Shown here: piece by piece, positions 51,816 to 58,204 of the stretch
Layout of the letters: every line of letters starts with the position of its first letter
Numbering within the stretch: position 1 is the first letter of the stretch
Assembly: GCA_035404185.1 (NCBI GenBank)
Contig: DAONGN010000001.1
Location: 548,602 to 612,601, forward strand
Length of the DNA: 64,000 nt
Source: Candidatus Pacearchaeota archaeon
GTDB taxonomy: Bacteria; Patescibacteriota; Minisyncoccia; Minisyncoccales; Minisyncoccaceae
Direction of reading: 5' to 3'
The notes under the pieces: generated by a model
Databases searched by the model: none
What the model was told of the DNA's origin: nothing
What the model saw: only the letters and a program-made list of their open reading frames with translations
Made by a program: the position numbers and the translations under genes

Positions 51816-53276
51816 TTATTCTTTGTCTTTCATTAATGGAAAGAGTATTACCTCTCGCAATGATCCTGAATCGGTCAGCATCGAGACAATCCTATCTATT
51901 CCCATTCCAAATCCTGCTGCGGGAGGCATTCCATACTCTAAGGCCTCAATAAACTCTTCGTCTGATCTTTGAGCTTCTTCGAATCCACCTTTAAATAATT
52001 TCTCTTGTCCTCGCAATACATCTCCTTGATCTAATGAATCATTTTGTTCAGAAAAAGCATTGATAACTTCTGCTCCAGCGACCACTAATTGAAAATTAGC
52101 TAATTTTTCTTTATCTAATTCCTTAGCTAAGGGCTGGAATCCTTTTGGATGATGAATAACAAAAGTTGGTTGAATTATATTTGGTCGACAGTATTTCTTG
52201 TAAATCTCATCAGCAATATTTGGCTTATCAGCTCCTTCAGGAACATCAATTCCCATTTCTATAGCTTTCTTTAATAAAGCTTTTTCATTTAATTCCTCAT
52301 ATTTAATTCCAGTATGCTTTTCTAATAAAGCAAAAAATTCTATTCTTTCAAACGGTCCTTTAAAATTCAAAACATTATCACCATATTTAACCTCTGTTGT
52401 TCCCAAAACTTTAGTTAAGATAACATCAAGCATTCTTTCGGTCATCTTCATTAATTGTTTATAATCAGCATAAGCCCAGTAGAATTCAATCATGGTAAAA
52501 TCAGGATTGTGGAATTTATCTACTCCTTCATTTCTAAAACATTTTCCTATTTCATATATCTTTTCAAATCCTCCAACTAACAATCTCTTCAAGTATAATT
52601 CTGGAGATATTCTTAAAAATACATCTACATCCATCGCATTCAAATGAGTTTTAAAAGGCTTAGCTCTGGCTCCGCCGTATAACGATTGAAGAATTGGTGT
52701 TTCTACTTCAAAAAATCCATCATCATTTAAGAAATTCCTTAATTCTTTAATAAAATTGGAACGAATGATAAACTTCTGTTTTACCTCCGGAGAAAACATC
52801 AAATCAAGATATCTTTTTCTATACCTTTCTTCAATGTCTTTTAAACCATGCCATTTTTCTGGTAATGGTCTTAAAGACTTACAAATCATCTTGTAATCAG
52901 TTATCTGAATTGTTTTCTCTCCCCTCTTGGTCTCGAACAAAACTCCATGAGCTTCGATAAAATCACCCATATCAAAACTATCTAAAAATGATTGATAATT
53001 ATCTTCACCCATTTTGTCTTTAGCTAACAGCCCTTGAATTTTTCCTGTCCCATCTTCAAAATCAATAAAAGTCAAAGCACCATGAGTCCTAATCGTCCTT
53101 ACTCTTCCAACTAAAATAACCTCTTCTTCTTTTTGTGATAAAGATGCAAAATCATCTAAAACCTTCTTGATTTCATGAGTTCTTTTGACTTCAATAGGAT
53201 AAGCATTGATTCCGCTCTTTTGAAGCTTGTTTAATTTTTCAATCCTATTTTGTCTTATTTCGTCTGAAGTAGACAT
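51816..53276 (-). CDS. lysS: Lysyl-tRNA synthetase, class II
   Basis: The 486-aa enzyme has an OB-fold anticodon domain (EVILVGRVRTIRTHGALTFIDFEDGTGKIQ), motif 1 region FFEVETPILQSLYGGARAKPF, motif 2 ELYLKRLLVGGFEKIYEIGKCFRNEGVDKFHNPDFTMIEFYWAY and motif 3 ALEYGMPPAAGFGMGIDRIVSML. It is next to greA, with four bases between. Confidence 0.95.
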   Translation of the reverse strand: MSTSDEIRQNRIEKLNKLQKSGINAYPIEVKRTHEIKKVLDDFASLSQKEEEVILVGRVRTIRTHGALTFIDFEDGTGKIQGLLAKDKMGEDNYQSFLDSFDMGDFIEAHGVLFETKRGEKTIQITDYKMICKSLRPLPEKWHGLKDIEERYRKRYLDLMFSPEVKQKFIIRSNFIKELRNFLNDDGFFEVETPILQSLYGGARAKPFKTHLNAMDVDVFLRISPELYLKRLLVGGFEKIYEIGKCFRNEGVDKFHNPDFTMIEFYWAYADYKQLMKMTERMLDVILTKVLGTTEVKYGDNVLNFKGPFERIEFFALLEKHTGIKYEELNEKALLKKAIEMGIDVPEGADKPNIADEIYKKYCRPNIIQPTFVIHHPKGFQPLAKELDKEKLANFQLVVAGAEVINAFSEQNDSLDQGDVLRGQEKLFKGGFEEAQRSDEEFIEALEYGMPPAAGFGMGIDRIVSMLTDSGSLREVILFPLMKDKE

Positions 53277-53280
53277 ATTT

Positions 53281-53739
53281 TTATTCTATTTTTAGTATTT
53301 TGTATTTAAGAGATCCTTTAGGAGTTTTAATCTCCACTTCGGCTCCTTTAGGTTTGTTTAATAAAGCTTGCCCTAAAGGTGACTTGAAAGAAATTCTGTT
53401 TTCCATTGGATTAGCTTCTTCCTCTCCAACAACATGATATCTTTCTTCGTCTTCGCCTTGTTTAATTGTAACATATGAACCGATTTGAACCCAGCCCGTA
53501 TTCTCATTATCTTGAATTACTTTAGCCGAGCTAATCAATCTTTCTAAATCAAGAATCTTTCCTTCAATAGCCGCTTGATTATCTTTAGCTTCATCATAGG
53601 CTGCATTCTCAGATAAATCACCAAAAGAAATAGCTTCTTTCAATTGTTCAGCTACCTCAATTCTACCTTCTTTTTTAAGGTATTCAAGTTCTTTCTTTAA
53701 TTTATCTAAACCTTCTTGTGTTAAATATTTACCATCCAT
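53281..53739 (-). CDS. greA: Transcription elongation factor GreA
   Basis: The start chosen is MDGKYLTQEGLDKLKKEL, the usual GreA N-terminus; eight codons of in-frame sequence before it are not conserved. The coiled-coil domain (residues ~5-75, with the acidic tip region GDLSENAAYDEAKDNQ) and FKBP-like C domain (ISFKSPLGQALLNKPKGAEVEIKTPKGSLKYKILKI) are complete. It rescues backtracked RNA polymerase. Confidence 0.95.
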   Translation of the reverse strand: MDGKYLTQEGLDKLKKELEYLKKEGRIEVAEQLKEAISFGDLSENAAYDEAKDNQAAIEGKILDLERLISSAKVIQDNENTGWVQIGSYVTIKQGEDEERYHVVGEEEANPMENRISFKSPLGQALLNKPKGAEVEIKTPKGSLKYKILKIE

Positions 53740-53814
53740 ATATGTATTGTTCCACGATTCCATTTATAGTCAAAAGACAAAAACCGAACAGCGGATATTA
53801 TTTATTTAATTTAG

Positions 53815-53881
53815 AAAAAAGGCCTAATCGCCTAGATCAATCCTTTTGGAACTAGTATAGCATATATATTTGAGAAAGCAA
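53815..53881 (-). promoter_or_regulatory. greA promoter and early terminator (attenuator candidate)
   Basis: On the minus strand TTGCTT (53876-53881), 16 bases, TATACT (53854-53859). About 15 bases later is a short stem AGGC/GCCT (53820-53833) with six T. A ~30-nt RNA would be made unless polymerase reads on into greA, 75 bases further. Confidence 0.5.
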
Positions 53882-53903
53882 TAGTTATTTTAGAAATAAA
53901 AAG

Positions 53904-53932
53904 AGGAGATTTTTGTTGACGAAGTTTCTCCT
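53904..53932 (-). terminator. D1: island-type terminator after the zinc-ribbon-like gene
   Basis: AGGAGA/TCTCCT stem with ACTTCG in the 5' side and TTTTT after it. It is the simplest of the five related D hairpins; no inner helix is present. Confidence 0.75.
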
Positions 53933-53946
53933 TTAACTCCGAAACC

Positions 53947-54630
53947 CTATCTCATCCACTCCTTCCATGTGTGCTCTTCTTCTTTTTCTAAAAACTGTTC
54001 GCACGGTTGCCTTTTATTTCTTGCCTCAGAAACATAAAAGCATCCTTTACCATCATCTTTCCGCTGACAAGACCAGCAGGCAATTGCTGGCTCAAGAGGA
54101 TCTCCACAGAGCGACTTGTGGCAAGATGGACAAGTCCAGCAGTGGAATTCCTTACTCCATACCGGATTTAATATCCACTGGTGACAACTCCGGCAATAAG
54201 CAAGAGGAGACAGCGCAACCTCTTCTGGAATTGGAAATTGAGGCCTCCCCGTGTCCTTTTCAAAAGGACAGACAGCCGGAAAAATCCAAAACTCTACCCA
54301 GCATCCTCCGCCATTAGAGGTTGCCTCAGCAAGAGAGATCCCCCCTGCTTCTTGGCAGAGATATTCTTGCTGGTTCATCCGGTTTGAACCAAACCCTTTC
54401 CAATTCCTGCTTCCACCCCCTTCATAAAGAGAGGCGATCCAGCCTTTACCTGAAAGAATCCTGTATAAGATCCTCCCATTTTTAGTGGACTCTTTTTTGA
54501 ATCCACCACATTCAATTTTCCGAATCCCCCCGTAAGCGAATCCTCGACTGATTTCTGAAGGGAAAAGAAATGAGATACCCTTTTTAAGGGCAAATAACCT
54601 TTTCCCGTTTTCCAATTCGTATTCTTTCAT
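53947..54630 (-). CDS. Island protein with zinc-ribbon-like cysteines, 227 aa
   Basis: No family recognised. The first ~130 residues are glycine-, tryptophan- and serine-rich (GWIASLYEGGGSRNWKGFGSNRM). The C-terminal half has CxxC-type pairs (CRSCHQW, CWTCPSCHKSLC, CWSC) that could bind two zinc ions. GGAGAAG precedes the ATG. The gene follows a ~690-base structured leader (modules A, B, E, G, F) with a consensus promoter at 55329-55357 and ends at terminator D1. It has class 2 codon use. A nucleic-acid-binding role is possible from the ribbon cysteines, nothing more. Confidence 0.65.
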   Translation of the reverse strand: MKEYELENGKRLFALKKGISFLFPSEISRGFAYGGIRKIECGGFKKESTKNGRILYRILSGKGWIASLYEGGGSRNWKGFGSNRMNQQEYLCQEAGGISLAEATSNGGGCWVEFWIFPAVCPFEKDTGRPQFPIPEEVALSPLAYCRSCHQWILNPVWSKEFHCWTCPSCHKSLCGDPLEPAIACWSCQRKDDGKGCFYVSEARNKRQPCEQFLEKEEEHTWKEWMR

Positions 54631-54655
54631 GATAACTTCTCCATACTATTGCCCT

Positions 54656-54705
54656 GTTTCAGGCAACAAACTAGAGACACAAATCTCCAGATTGTTGTCT
54701 GAAAC
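54656..54705 (-). ncRNA. Leader module F1 (hairpin just before the ribosome site)
   Basis: A long near-perfect hairpin: GTTTCAG/CTGAAAC outside, then CAACAA/TTGTTG and GAGA/TCTC. Copies F2 (55970-56017) and F3 (57018-57065) keep the fold, with TTCCAAG/CTTGGAA as the outer helix in F2. Confidence 0.65.
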
Positions 54706-54738
54706 TTTAAACTAAATTTTCAAACAACATCCTCCTGC

Positions 54739-54776
54739 CTCTCTCGGCTCCAATCTCTCCCTTGGATACCGAGAGG
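54739..54776 (-). ncRNA. Leader module G1
   Basis: CTCTCGG/CCGAGAG encloses CCAA/TTGG around GGGAGAG. G2 at 58117-58167 has the same inner part but a different outer helix, CCCTA.TAT/ATA.TAGGG. Confidence 0.55.
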
Positions 54777-54777
54777 A

Positions 54778-54839
54778 TAGCAAGGAGGTTTCTGGAAACG
54801 AAGCGGGTTAAACTTCCTTTCCAGCCGATCTCCTTACTA
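54778..54839 (-). ncRNA. Leader module E1
   Basis: TAGTAAGGAG pairs with CTCCTTGCTA, and CTGGAAA with TTTCCAG inside. In E2 (57104-57164) the outer helix is kept with a T-A where E1 has T-G, and the inner helix with a G-T pair. Confidence 0.6.
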
Positions 54840-54934
54840 GAAGACGGCAAACGATATTAAACTCAGGTAATAATCTCTCTCACATTTATACACTCTCCTG
54901 TATAAATGACGATGATAACGTTTTCACCAAAAGT

Positions 54935-55004
54935 TAATATCGGACAGGCAGTAATTGGTGTTTTACTGCTTTAGGACCTCGGCCTGTCACCATAACAGAC
55001 GTCG
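54935..55004 (-). ncRNA. Leader module B1
   Basis: GACAGGC pairs with GCCTGTC, enclosing a conserved single strand CGAGGTCCTAAAGC and an inner helix AGTAA/TTACT. In B2 (57235-57304) the outer helix is GATAGGC/GCCTGTC and the inner helix AACAG/CTGTT, so all five inner pairs are kept although the sequence changes. The stretch TCTGTTATGGTGA beside it is the same in both copies. Confidence 0.7.
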
Positions 55005-55019
55005 TTCCCATATTCTTTA

Positions 55020-55320
55020 ACAAAGAACTATTCTTCTCGAAACTCTTCCGAGAAGATTTCTAAAGACCTTTAGTCTTCAGCATATCTTCCCGCAAAAAAA
55101 ACGGCTGAGAAATCTCTTCAAAGGATAGACTCAAGATAGAATCCTTCCTTAAAAGAGATCTCCCAGCCGTTCGAATAAACAACTAGTATCTATTGCTTCA
55201 TACAGAATTACAGGCAGACCTCAACCTGATTCTTTCTTCCTTTCGGAATAGAAGCAACGGGTCCTTTATTTAACTTCGCGGACGAGCGAAAAACTAACAT
55301 CTGATTTAATGAACTCACTT
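55020..55320 (-). ncRNA. Leader module A1: structured RNA with built-in terminator
   Basis: Starting at the promoter: TTCGC/GCGAA, a TTGCTTC/GAAGCAA helix holding ATTCC-GAAA-GGAA and CAGG/CCTG, a conserved linker ATACTAGTTGTTTATT, then a long terminator hairpin ACGGCTG...CAGCCGT (55101-55171) with eight T. After it come AAGAC/GTCTT and CTTCTCG/CGAGAAG hairpins. Copy A2 (58205-58508) keeps every helix with compensating changes. The layout of a folded element before a terminator is that of a riboswitch or an antiterminating RNA (inference). Confidence 0.7.
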
Positions 55321-55328
55321 ACAAAATA

Positions 55329-55357
55329 ACTATATACTACTATCTTATTTTTGTCAA
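55329..55357 (-). promoter_or_regulatory. Promoter of leader L1
   Basis: On the minus strand TTGACA (55352-55357), 17 bases, TATAGT (55329-55334). The same form is found at 57720-57748 and 58515-58543. Confidence 0.75.
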
Positions 55358-55374
55358 CCCCTTAATTATTCACA

Positions 55375-55427
55375 CCTACTTTCGTCCTTTTGGACTCATC
55401 GGTTCAGACACACATCTGAAGAATAGA
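55375..55427 (-). ncRNA. Hammerhead-ribozyme-like motif (type III arrangement)
   Basis: Read on the minus strand: stem III 5' side TCTATT, cleavage-site C (55421), stem I hairpin TTCAGA-TGTGTG-TCTGAA, core CCGATGA, stem II GTCC-AAAA-GGAC, GAAA, stem III 3' side AGTAGG. Six pairs form in stem III (two G-T), six in stem I, four in stem II. The core matches CUGAUGA...GAAA except that position 4 is C, not U, which may weaken or abolish cleavage. It follows terminator D2 directly and ends 17 bases before the L1 promoter. Confidence 0.55.
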
Positions 55428-55428
55428 A

Positions 55429-55473
55429 AGGAGATTTTTAATGTTTAATAATACATTTTAACGAAGCTCTCCT
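55429..55473 (-). terminator. D2: two-tier terminator hairpin
   Basis: Outer AGGAGA/TCTCCT and inner AATGT/ACATT, with GCTTCG in the 5' strand, then TTTC. It is preceded by GGAGTTA as in the other D copies. Confidence 0.75.
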
Positions 55474-55492
55474 AATAACTCCGAACTCCTTA

Positions 55493-55951
55493 TCAAGAGA
55501 GGACCGATCCCTCTTGATATTTCCATGGAAGACGTTCGTCTTCCGATGGGACGTGCCGAGACGAAGGAGGCTTGTGATAATTCTCCGTCTTTTCCGTCCG
55601 GCTGAGTCTATAGACTCGCACCAGAGGGAGACCGTCCACAAACCCCTGCTCTTGGGAATAGGGAGACTGCGAAAAAGTAATCTCACAGTCCGGCGGGAAC
55701 ATTTCCCGCACATGAAGCATTACCCACTCATTCTGTCCCGGTGGCTCAACATCATCCCACCCTTCTGGACAGGGTGGAATATAATACGAAGGAAATGATT
55801 CCTCCGTTAATGGGGTTCCTTTTTTTATCTCCTCAAGTGCTTCTCGAGGAGTGAGAACTACTTCATCCTTCCGGTACACTGGAAAAGGACGAAGCTCCCA
55901 GCCCAGTTTAATGGTCCGATAACTCGGACCCGACGATGATCTACGATACAT
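55493..55951 (-). CDS. Island protein of unknown function, 152 aa
   Basis: The start chosen is ATG 55951 (MYRRSSSGPSYR): AAGGA lies just before it and hairpin F2 immediately upstream; the longer in-frame start would translate the hairpin. Contents: KLGWELRPFPVYRKDEVVLTPREALEEIKKG, then YYIPPCPEGWDDVEPPGQNEWVMLHVREMFPPDCEITF, a charged tail. The many prolines and tryptophans suggest a small globular protein. No family recognised. Ends at terminator D2. Confidence 0.65.
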   Translation of the reverse strand: MYRRSSSGPSYRTIKLGWELRPFPVYRKDEVVLTPREALEEIKKGTPLTEESFPSYYIPPCPEGWDDVEPPGQNEWVMLHVREMFPPDCEITFSQSPYSQEQGFVDGLPLVRVYRLSRTEKTENYHKPPSSRHVPSEDERLPWKYQEGSVLS

Positions 55952-55969
55952 GGAAATATCCTTGCTTGT

Positions 55970-56017
55970 TTCCAAGCAACAATCTAGAGATATAAATCTA
56001 CAGATTGTTACTTGGAA
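55970..56017 (-). ncRNA. Leader module F2
   Basis: TTCCAAG/CTTGGAA with AACAATCT/AGATTGTT inside, on the minus strand 18 bases before the ATG of the 152-aa gene. Same fold as F1 and F3. Confidence 0.65.
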
Positions 56018-56051
56018 TATTTTAAAAAAAATTCTATTAACCAGCAGAGAA

Positions 56052-56135
56052 CCGTAAAGCAATTAGCGAGGGGTTTGAATGTATTATATTCTGGAGAGAG
56101 ATTAGAATATATCCAATACCTCTCCTGCTTTACGG
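56052..56135 (-). ncRNA. Leader module H
   Basis: A perfect 10-bp closing helix CCGTAAAGCA/TGCTTTACGG (56126-56135 with 56052-56061) encloses further AT-rich pairings; a T run follows some 15-25 bases later. Found once only. Confidence 0.5.
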
Positions 56136-56161
56136 ATCGCTACTGATTATTTCTCAATTCT

Positions 56162-56187
56162 GAATTCACTTTATTAAAAATGAACTC
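56162..56187 (-). ncRNA. Module I1
   Basis: GAGTTCA pairs with TGAATTC across a short AT loop, directly after terminator D3. I2 (56457-56481) has the same arms after D4. Confidence 0.5.
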
Positions 56188-56197
56188 GGAAAAAAGA

Positions 56198-56241
56198 AGG
56201 AGATTTTAGATGCTTATCTTACATCCTTTCGAAGCACTCCT
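56198..56241 (-). terminator. D3: two-tier terminator hairpin
   Basis: Outer AGGAG/CTCCT, inner GATG/CATC, GCTTCG in the 5' strand, then TTCTTTTTT. It ends the 52-aa gene. Confidence 0.75.
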
Positions 56242-56257
56242 AAGCTCCAAACCAACC

Positions 56258-56416
56258 TTAGTAGGGACACTTGTCCCCACTTTCCCTCAGACAGATAATT
56301 CCATTACCTATCTGCGGACCCCAAGTGGAAGAGTCGCCGATTATTTCGGCAAACCCTCCACACTTGAGACATTTATCGGGGATTAGTCCCCGATAATCCT
56401 CATTCTCTTCGCTCAT
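56258..56416 (-). CDS. Small cysteine-rich island protein, 52 aa
   Basis: It begins MSEENEDYRGLIPDKCLKCGGFAE and ends CLRESGDKCPY. The ATG has GGGAGG nine bases before it. CLKCG is a knuckle of a zinc ribbon; the second pair (C..., DKCPY) is looser. It lies between D4 and D3, in line with genes on both sides. No family recognised. Confidence 0.65.
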   Translation of the reverse strand: MSEENEDYRGLIPDKCLKCGGFAEIIGDSSTWGPQIGNGIICLRESGDKCPY

Positions 56417-56456
56417 TTACTTTCCTCCCTCTTTTAAATTAACTACTCCCTTGTTT

Positions 56457-56481
56457 GAATTCACCTTAATAAGATGAACTC
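56457..56481 (-). ncRNA. Module I2
   Basis: GAGTTCA/TGAATTC arms directly after terminator D4, before the 52-aa gene; see I1. Confidence 0.5.
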
Positions 56482-56491
56482 AATAAGAGAA

Positions 56492-56538
56492 AGGAGATTT
56501 TGAATGTTTTATCTATCACATTCTAACGAAGCTCTCCT
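56492..56538 (-). terminator. D4: two-tier terminator hairpin
   Basis: Outer AGGAGA/TCTCCT, inner GAATGT/ACATTC, GCTTCG, then TTTCTCTT. It ends the 128-aa gene. Confidence 0.75.
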
Positions 56539-56567
56539 TGATAACTCCGAACCGATACCTGTAGGGT

Positions 56568-56954
56568 TCAAACCCTTACGAACCCTGCGTGGCGGAAGAC
56601 CGTCACTTTTTTAATTGAGCCGTCTTTTTGTGGCTCATCCATGCTCTCCCTTTTGGAGAAAGCATAGACCGGACGAGCACCCGCCCGCCGGATAGCATTC
56701 TCAAGGGACGCCATAAAAAATGGCGCACCCCCGATCATTACCTCTTGCCCAGGAATTATACTCCCCTGAGCAAGAATGAGGAGGTCTACAACCCCTTGGG
56801 CTGCATCCTCCAACTCCTTCGGCGAGGGTATCTCGTCGAAGGTGATCATCCTCTGTACTTTCTTCCGGATATCATCCGAAAGATCCCAGACACCAACTGC
56901 CTTTTGTTCGGCAGTTGCAACGTGCTGGGTTGCATTAATGACAATGCCTCCCAT
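56568..56954 (-). CDS. Conserved-looking island protein, 128 aa
   Basis: The start chosen is ATG 56954 (MGGIVINATQHVATAEQ) behind GAGAGG; a longer in-frame start would run through hairpin F3. The protein reads like a well-conserved globular family: INATQHVATAEQKAVGVWDL, ITFDEIPSPKELEDAAQG, VMIGGAPFFMASLENAIRRAGARPVYAFSKRES, KVTVFRHAGFVRV. I believe similar small proteins occur in other bacteria as hypothetical proteins, but cannot name a family. Leader modules C, B, E and F precede it and D4 ends it. Confidence 0.75.
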   Translation of the reverse strand: MGGIVINATQHVATAEQKAVGVWDLSDDIRKKVQRMITFDEIPSPKELEDAAQGVVDLLILAQGSIIPGQEVMIGGAPFFMASLENAIRRAGARPVYAFSKRESMDEPQKDGSIKKVTVFRHAGFVRV

Positions 56955-57017
56955 AAATACACAACCTCTCTCTTTTAAAAGGCAAGAGTCGCCTATTGCT
57001 ATGAAACACTTGATTGG

Positions 57018-57065
57018 TTCCAAGCAACAATCTAGAGATATAAGTCTACAGATTGTTGCCTAGAA
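57018..57065 (-). ncRNA. Leader module F3
   Basis: CAACAATCT/AGATTGTTG helix with a weaker outer part, upstream of the 128-aa gene. Same fold as F1 and F2. Confidence 0.6.
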
Positions 57066-57103
57066 TATTTTAAAATGAACTACTTTCCCTACTCTTAATA
57101 GTA

Positions 57104-57164
57104 TAGTAAGGACATTCCTAGAAACGAAGTGGGTTAGGCCTCTTTTCCAGTCGATCTCCTTACT
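57104..57164 (-). ncRNA. Leader module E2
   Basis: TAGTAAGGA/TCCTTACTA outside, CTGGAAA/TTTCTAG inside. It stands at the same place relative to module B as in leader L1. Confidence 0.6.
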
Positions 57165-57234
57165 AGAAGAACGATAAACGATTTTTTAACCTTAGGCCAT
57201 AACTCTCTCCGAGCTTTCTTGTCGCCTAAAATTA

Positions 57235-57304
57235 ATATATCGGACAGGCAAACAGTTGGTTGCTGTTGCTTTAGGACCTCGGCCTATCACCATAACAGAC
57301 GTCG
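57235..57304 (-). ncRNA. Leader module B2
   Basis: Same length as B1 (70 bases), the same unpaired segment CGAGGTCCTAAAGC, and a different inner helix (AACAG/CTGTT). See B1 for the compensating pairs. Confidence 0.7.
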
Positions 57305-57349
57305 CTCCTTTGATTTTAATATAATGTGCTATTCTCCTTTCTTGCGAAA

Positions 57350-57405
57350 GAAGGTAATGGAGACGAGTCTTGTATTATTTTAGCTCATTTCCATAACTTT
57401 CCTTC
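57350..57405 (-). ncRNA. Module C2
   Basis: Hairpin with GAAGG/CCTTC, ATGG/CCAT and GAG/CTC pairs and a loop holding AAAATAATACAA. C1 (57505-57560) has the same loop on a different stem. Confidence 0.55.
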
Positions 57406-57426
57406 GTAATCTCTTTTAAAATAGGA

Positions 57427-57482
57427 GAGGAGATTTAGAGTCTTAACGAACCATGTTAAGACGCTATTACGGAGATCTCCTC
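57427..57482 (-). terminator. D5: two-tier terminator hairpin
   Basis: Outer GAGGAGAT/ATCTCCTC (8 bp), inner GTCTTAAC/GTTAAGAC (8 bp), followed by TCCTATTTT. It is the strongest of the five copies and, unlike the others, no clear protein gene precedes it. Confidence 0.75.
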
Positions 57483-57504
57483 AACTCCGATCTTCCTAAT
57501 TTGG

Positions 57505-57713
57505 AAGAAAGTGGGAAAGATGAGCTTTGTATTATTTTTGCTCATCTTCACAACTTTCTTTCAAAAGAAAAAGGGGTAACAAATGTTGTGATACTGCATG
57601 AAAAGAGTACCGCAACACTTATTACCCCTCAACGGAATTAAAAGTATTTATTGGCAATGCCTCTCTCCTTGCATTGACGTGACTTATTTAATTTTTAATA
57701 ACTTCATCCTAAC
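57505..57713 (-). ncRNA. RNA-only unit: giant hairpin plus module C1
   Basis: From the promoter at 57720-57748 a transcript would hold AATGC/GCATT, then a ~22-bp hairpin (57573-57628; GGGGTAA.../...TTACCCC) with TTTTTCTTTT, then C1 (57505-57560; AAGAAAGT/ACTTTCTT, AAGATGAGC/GCTCATCTT, loop with AAAATAATACAA), and finally D5. The only reading frame on this strand is 29 codons inside the C1-D5 helices and is doubtful. A rightward frame of 62 codons over the same helices is also doubted. Confidence 0.55.
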
Positions 57714-57719
57714 AACTAT

Positions 57720-57748
57720 ACTATACAACACTATTCATTTTCTGTCAA
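57720..57748 (-). promoter_or_regulatory. Promoter of leader L2
   Basis: On the minus strand TTGACA (57743-57748), 17 bases, TATAGT (57720-57725). Confidence 0.75.
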
Positions 57749-57791
57749 GGCCTAGTTATCCACACCCTGTTTAAAATAAGGAGTGCCTGTT

Positions 57792-58070
57792 TTAAAAAAT
57801 ATCATTGTTCCAATAAATGTCTTGCAACACCTTGGAGCAACAAATCCCTATAATCTGCTTTGCAGAATCTACAGGCACCCATATAACGATACTGTTTGGT
57901 CTATTTTCAGTTCCTTCTTTCAGGAAAAAATCAGCAAATCCCCTCTTGTGAAGATTCAAGGAGAGTGTCCTTAAAAACTCTCCATCCTTAATTAATTCCT
58001 TTTCTACTTCTACAAGAGGAAAGAAGTTGATTCCTTCCTTTTCAATCCTTTCTTTGCTTTCAATTTTCAT
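57792..58070 (-). CDS. Island protein of unknown function, 92 aa
   Basis: It begins MKIESKERIEKEGINFFPLVEVEKELIKD and ends LQDIYWNNDIF. GAGGTTTGAA lies before the ATG. The middle has LSLNLHKRGFADFFLKEGTENRPNSIVIWVPVDSAK, alternating strands and helices. No family is recognised. It has no D-type terminator; an 8-bp complementarity GTGCCTGT/ACAGGCAC near its 3' end (about 57783-57880) could close a long hairpin instead. Leader L3 (modules A2 and G2) precedes it. Confidence 0.6.
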   Translation of the reverse strand: MKIESKERIEKEGINFFPLVEVEKELIKDGEFLRTLSLNLHKRGFADFFLKEGTENRPNSIVIWVPVDSAKQIIGICCSKVLQDIYWNNDIF

Positions 58071-58116
58071 TTCAAACCTCGATCGTAATTGCTTTTAATT
58101 TCATAATTCTCAACTT

Positions 58117-58167
58117 CCCTACTATTATCGGCCCCCAATCTCTCCATTGGAGACCGAGAATAATAGG
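58117..58167 (-). ncRNA. Leader module G2
   Basis: Outer pairs CCCTA.TAT with ATA.TAGGG and an inner CCAAT/ATTGG around GGAGAG. Same core as G1. Confidence 0.55.
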
Positions 58168-58204
58168 GAAATTAAAACGTATGAATTAAGCTTTTTTATT
58201 AAAG

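Noticed and set aside
55020..55320. T-box leader
   Set aside because: There is no AGGGTGG-type T-box sequence or specifier loop, and the gene downstream is not an aminoacyl-tRNA or amino-acid gene.
53900..57482. Integron attC sites at the D hairpins
   Set aside because: The cassette-like layout and variable inner helices are suggestive, but the GTTRRRY/RYYYAAC core sites of attC are missing and T runs follow the stems. No integrase gene is in the window.
57453..57641. 62-codon rightward reading frame in the island
   Set aside because: It lies opposite a terminator hairpin and the C1 hairpin; every gene around it is leftward, and no promoter is seen.
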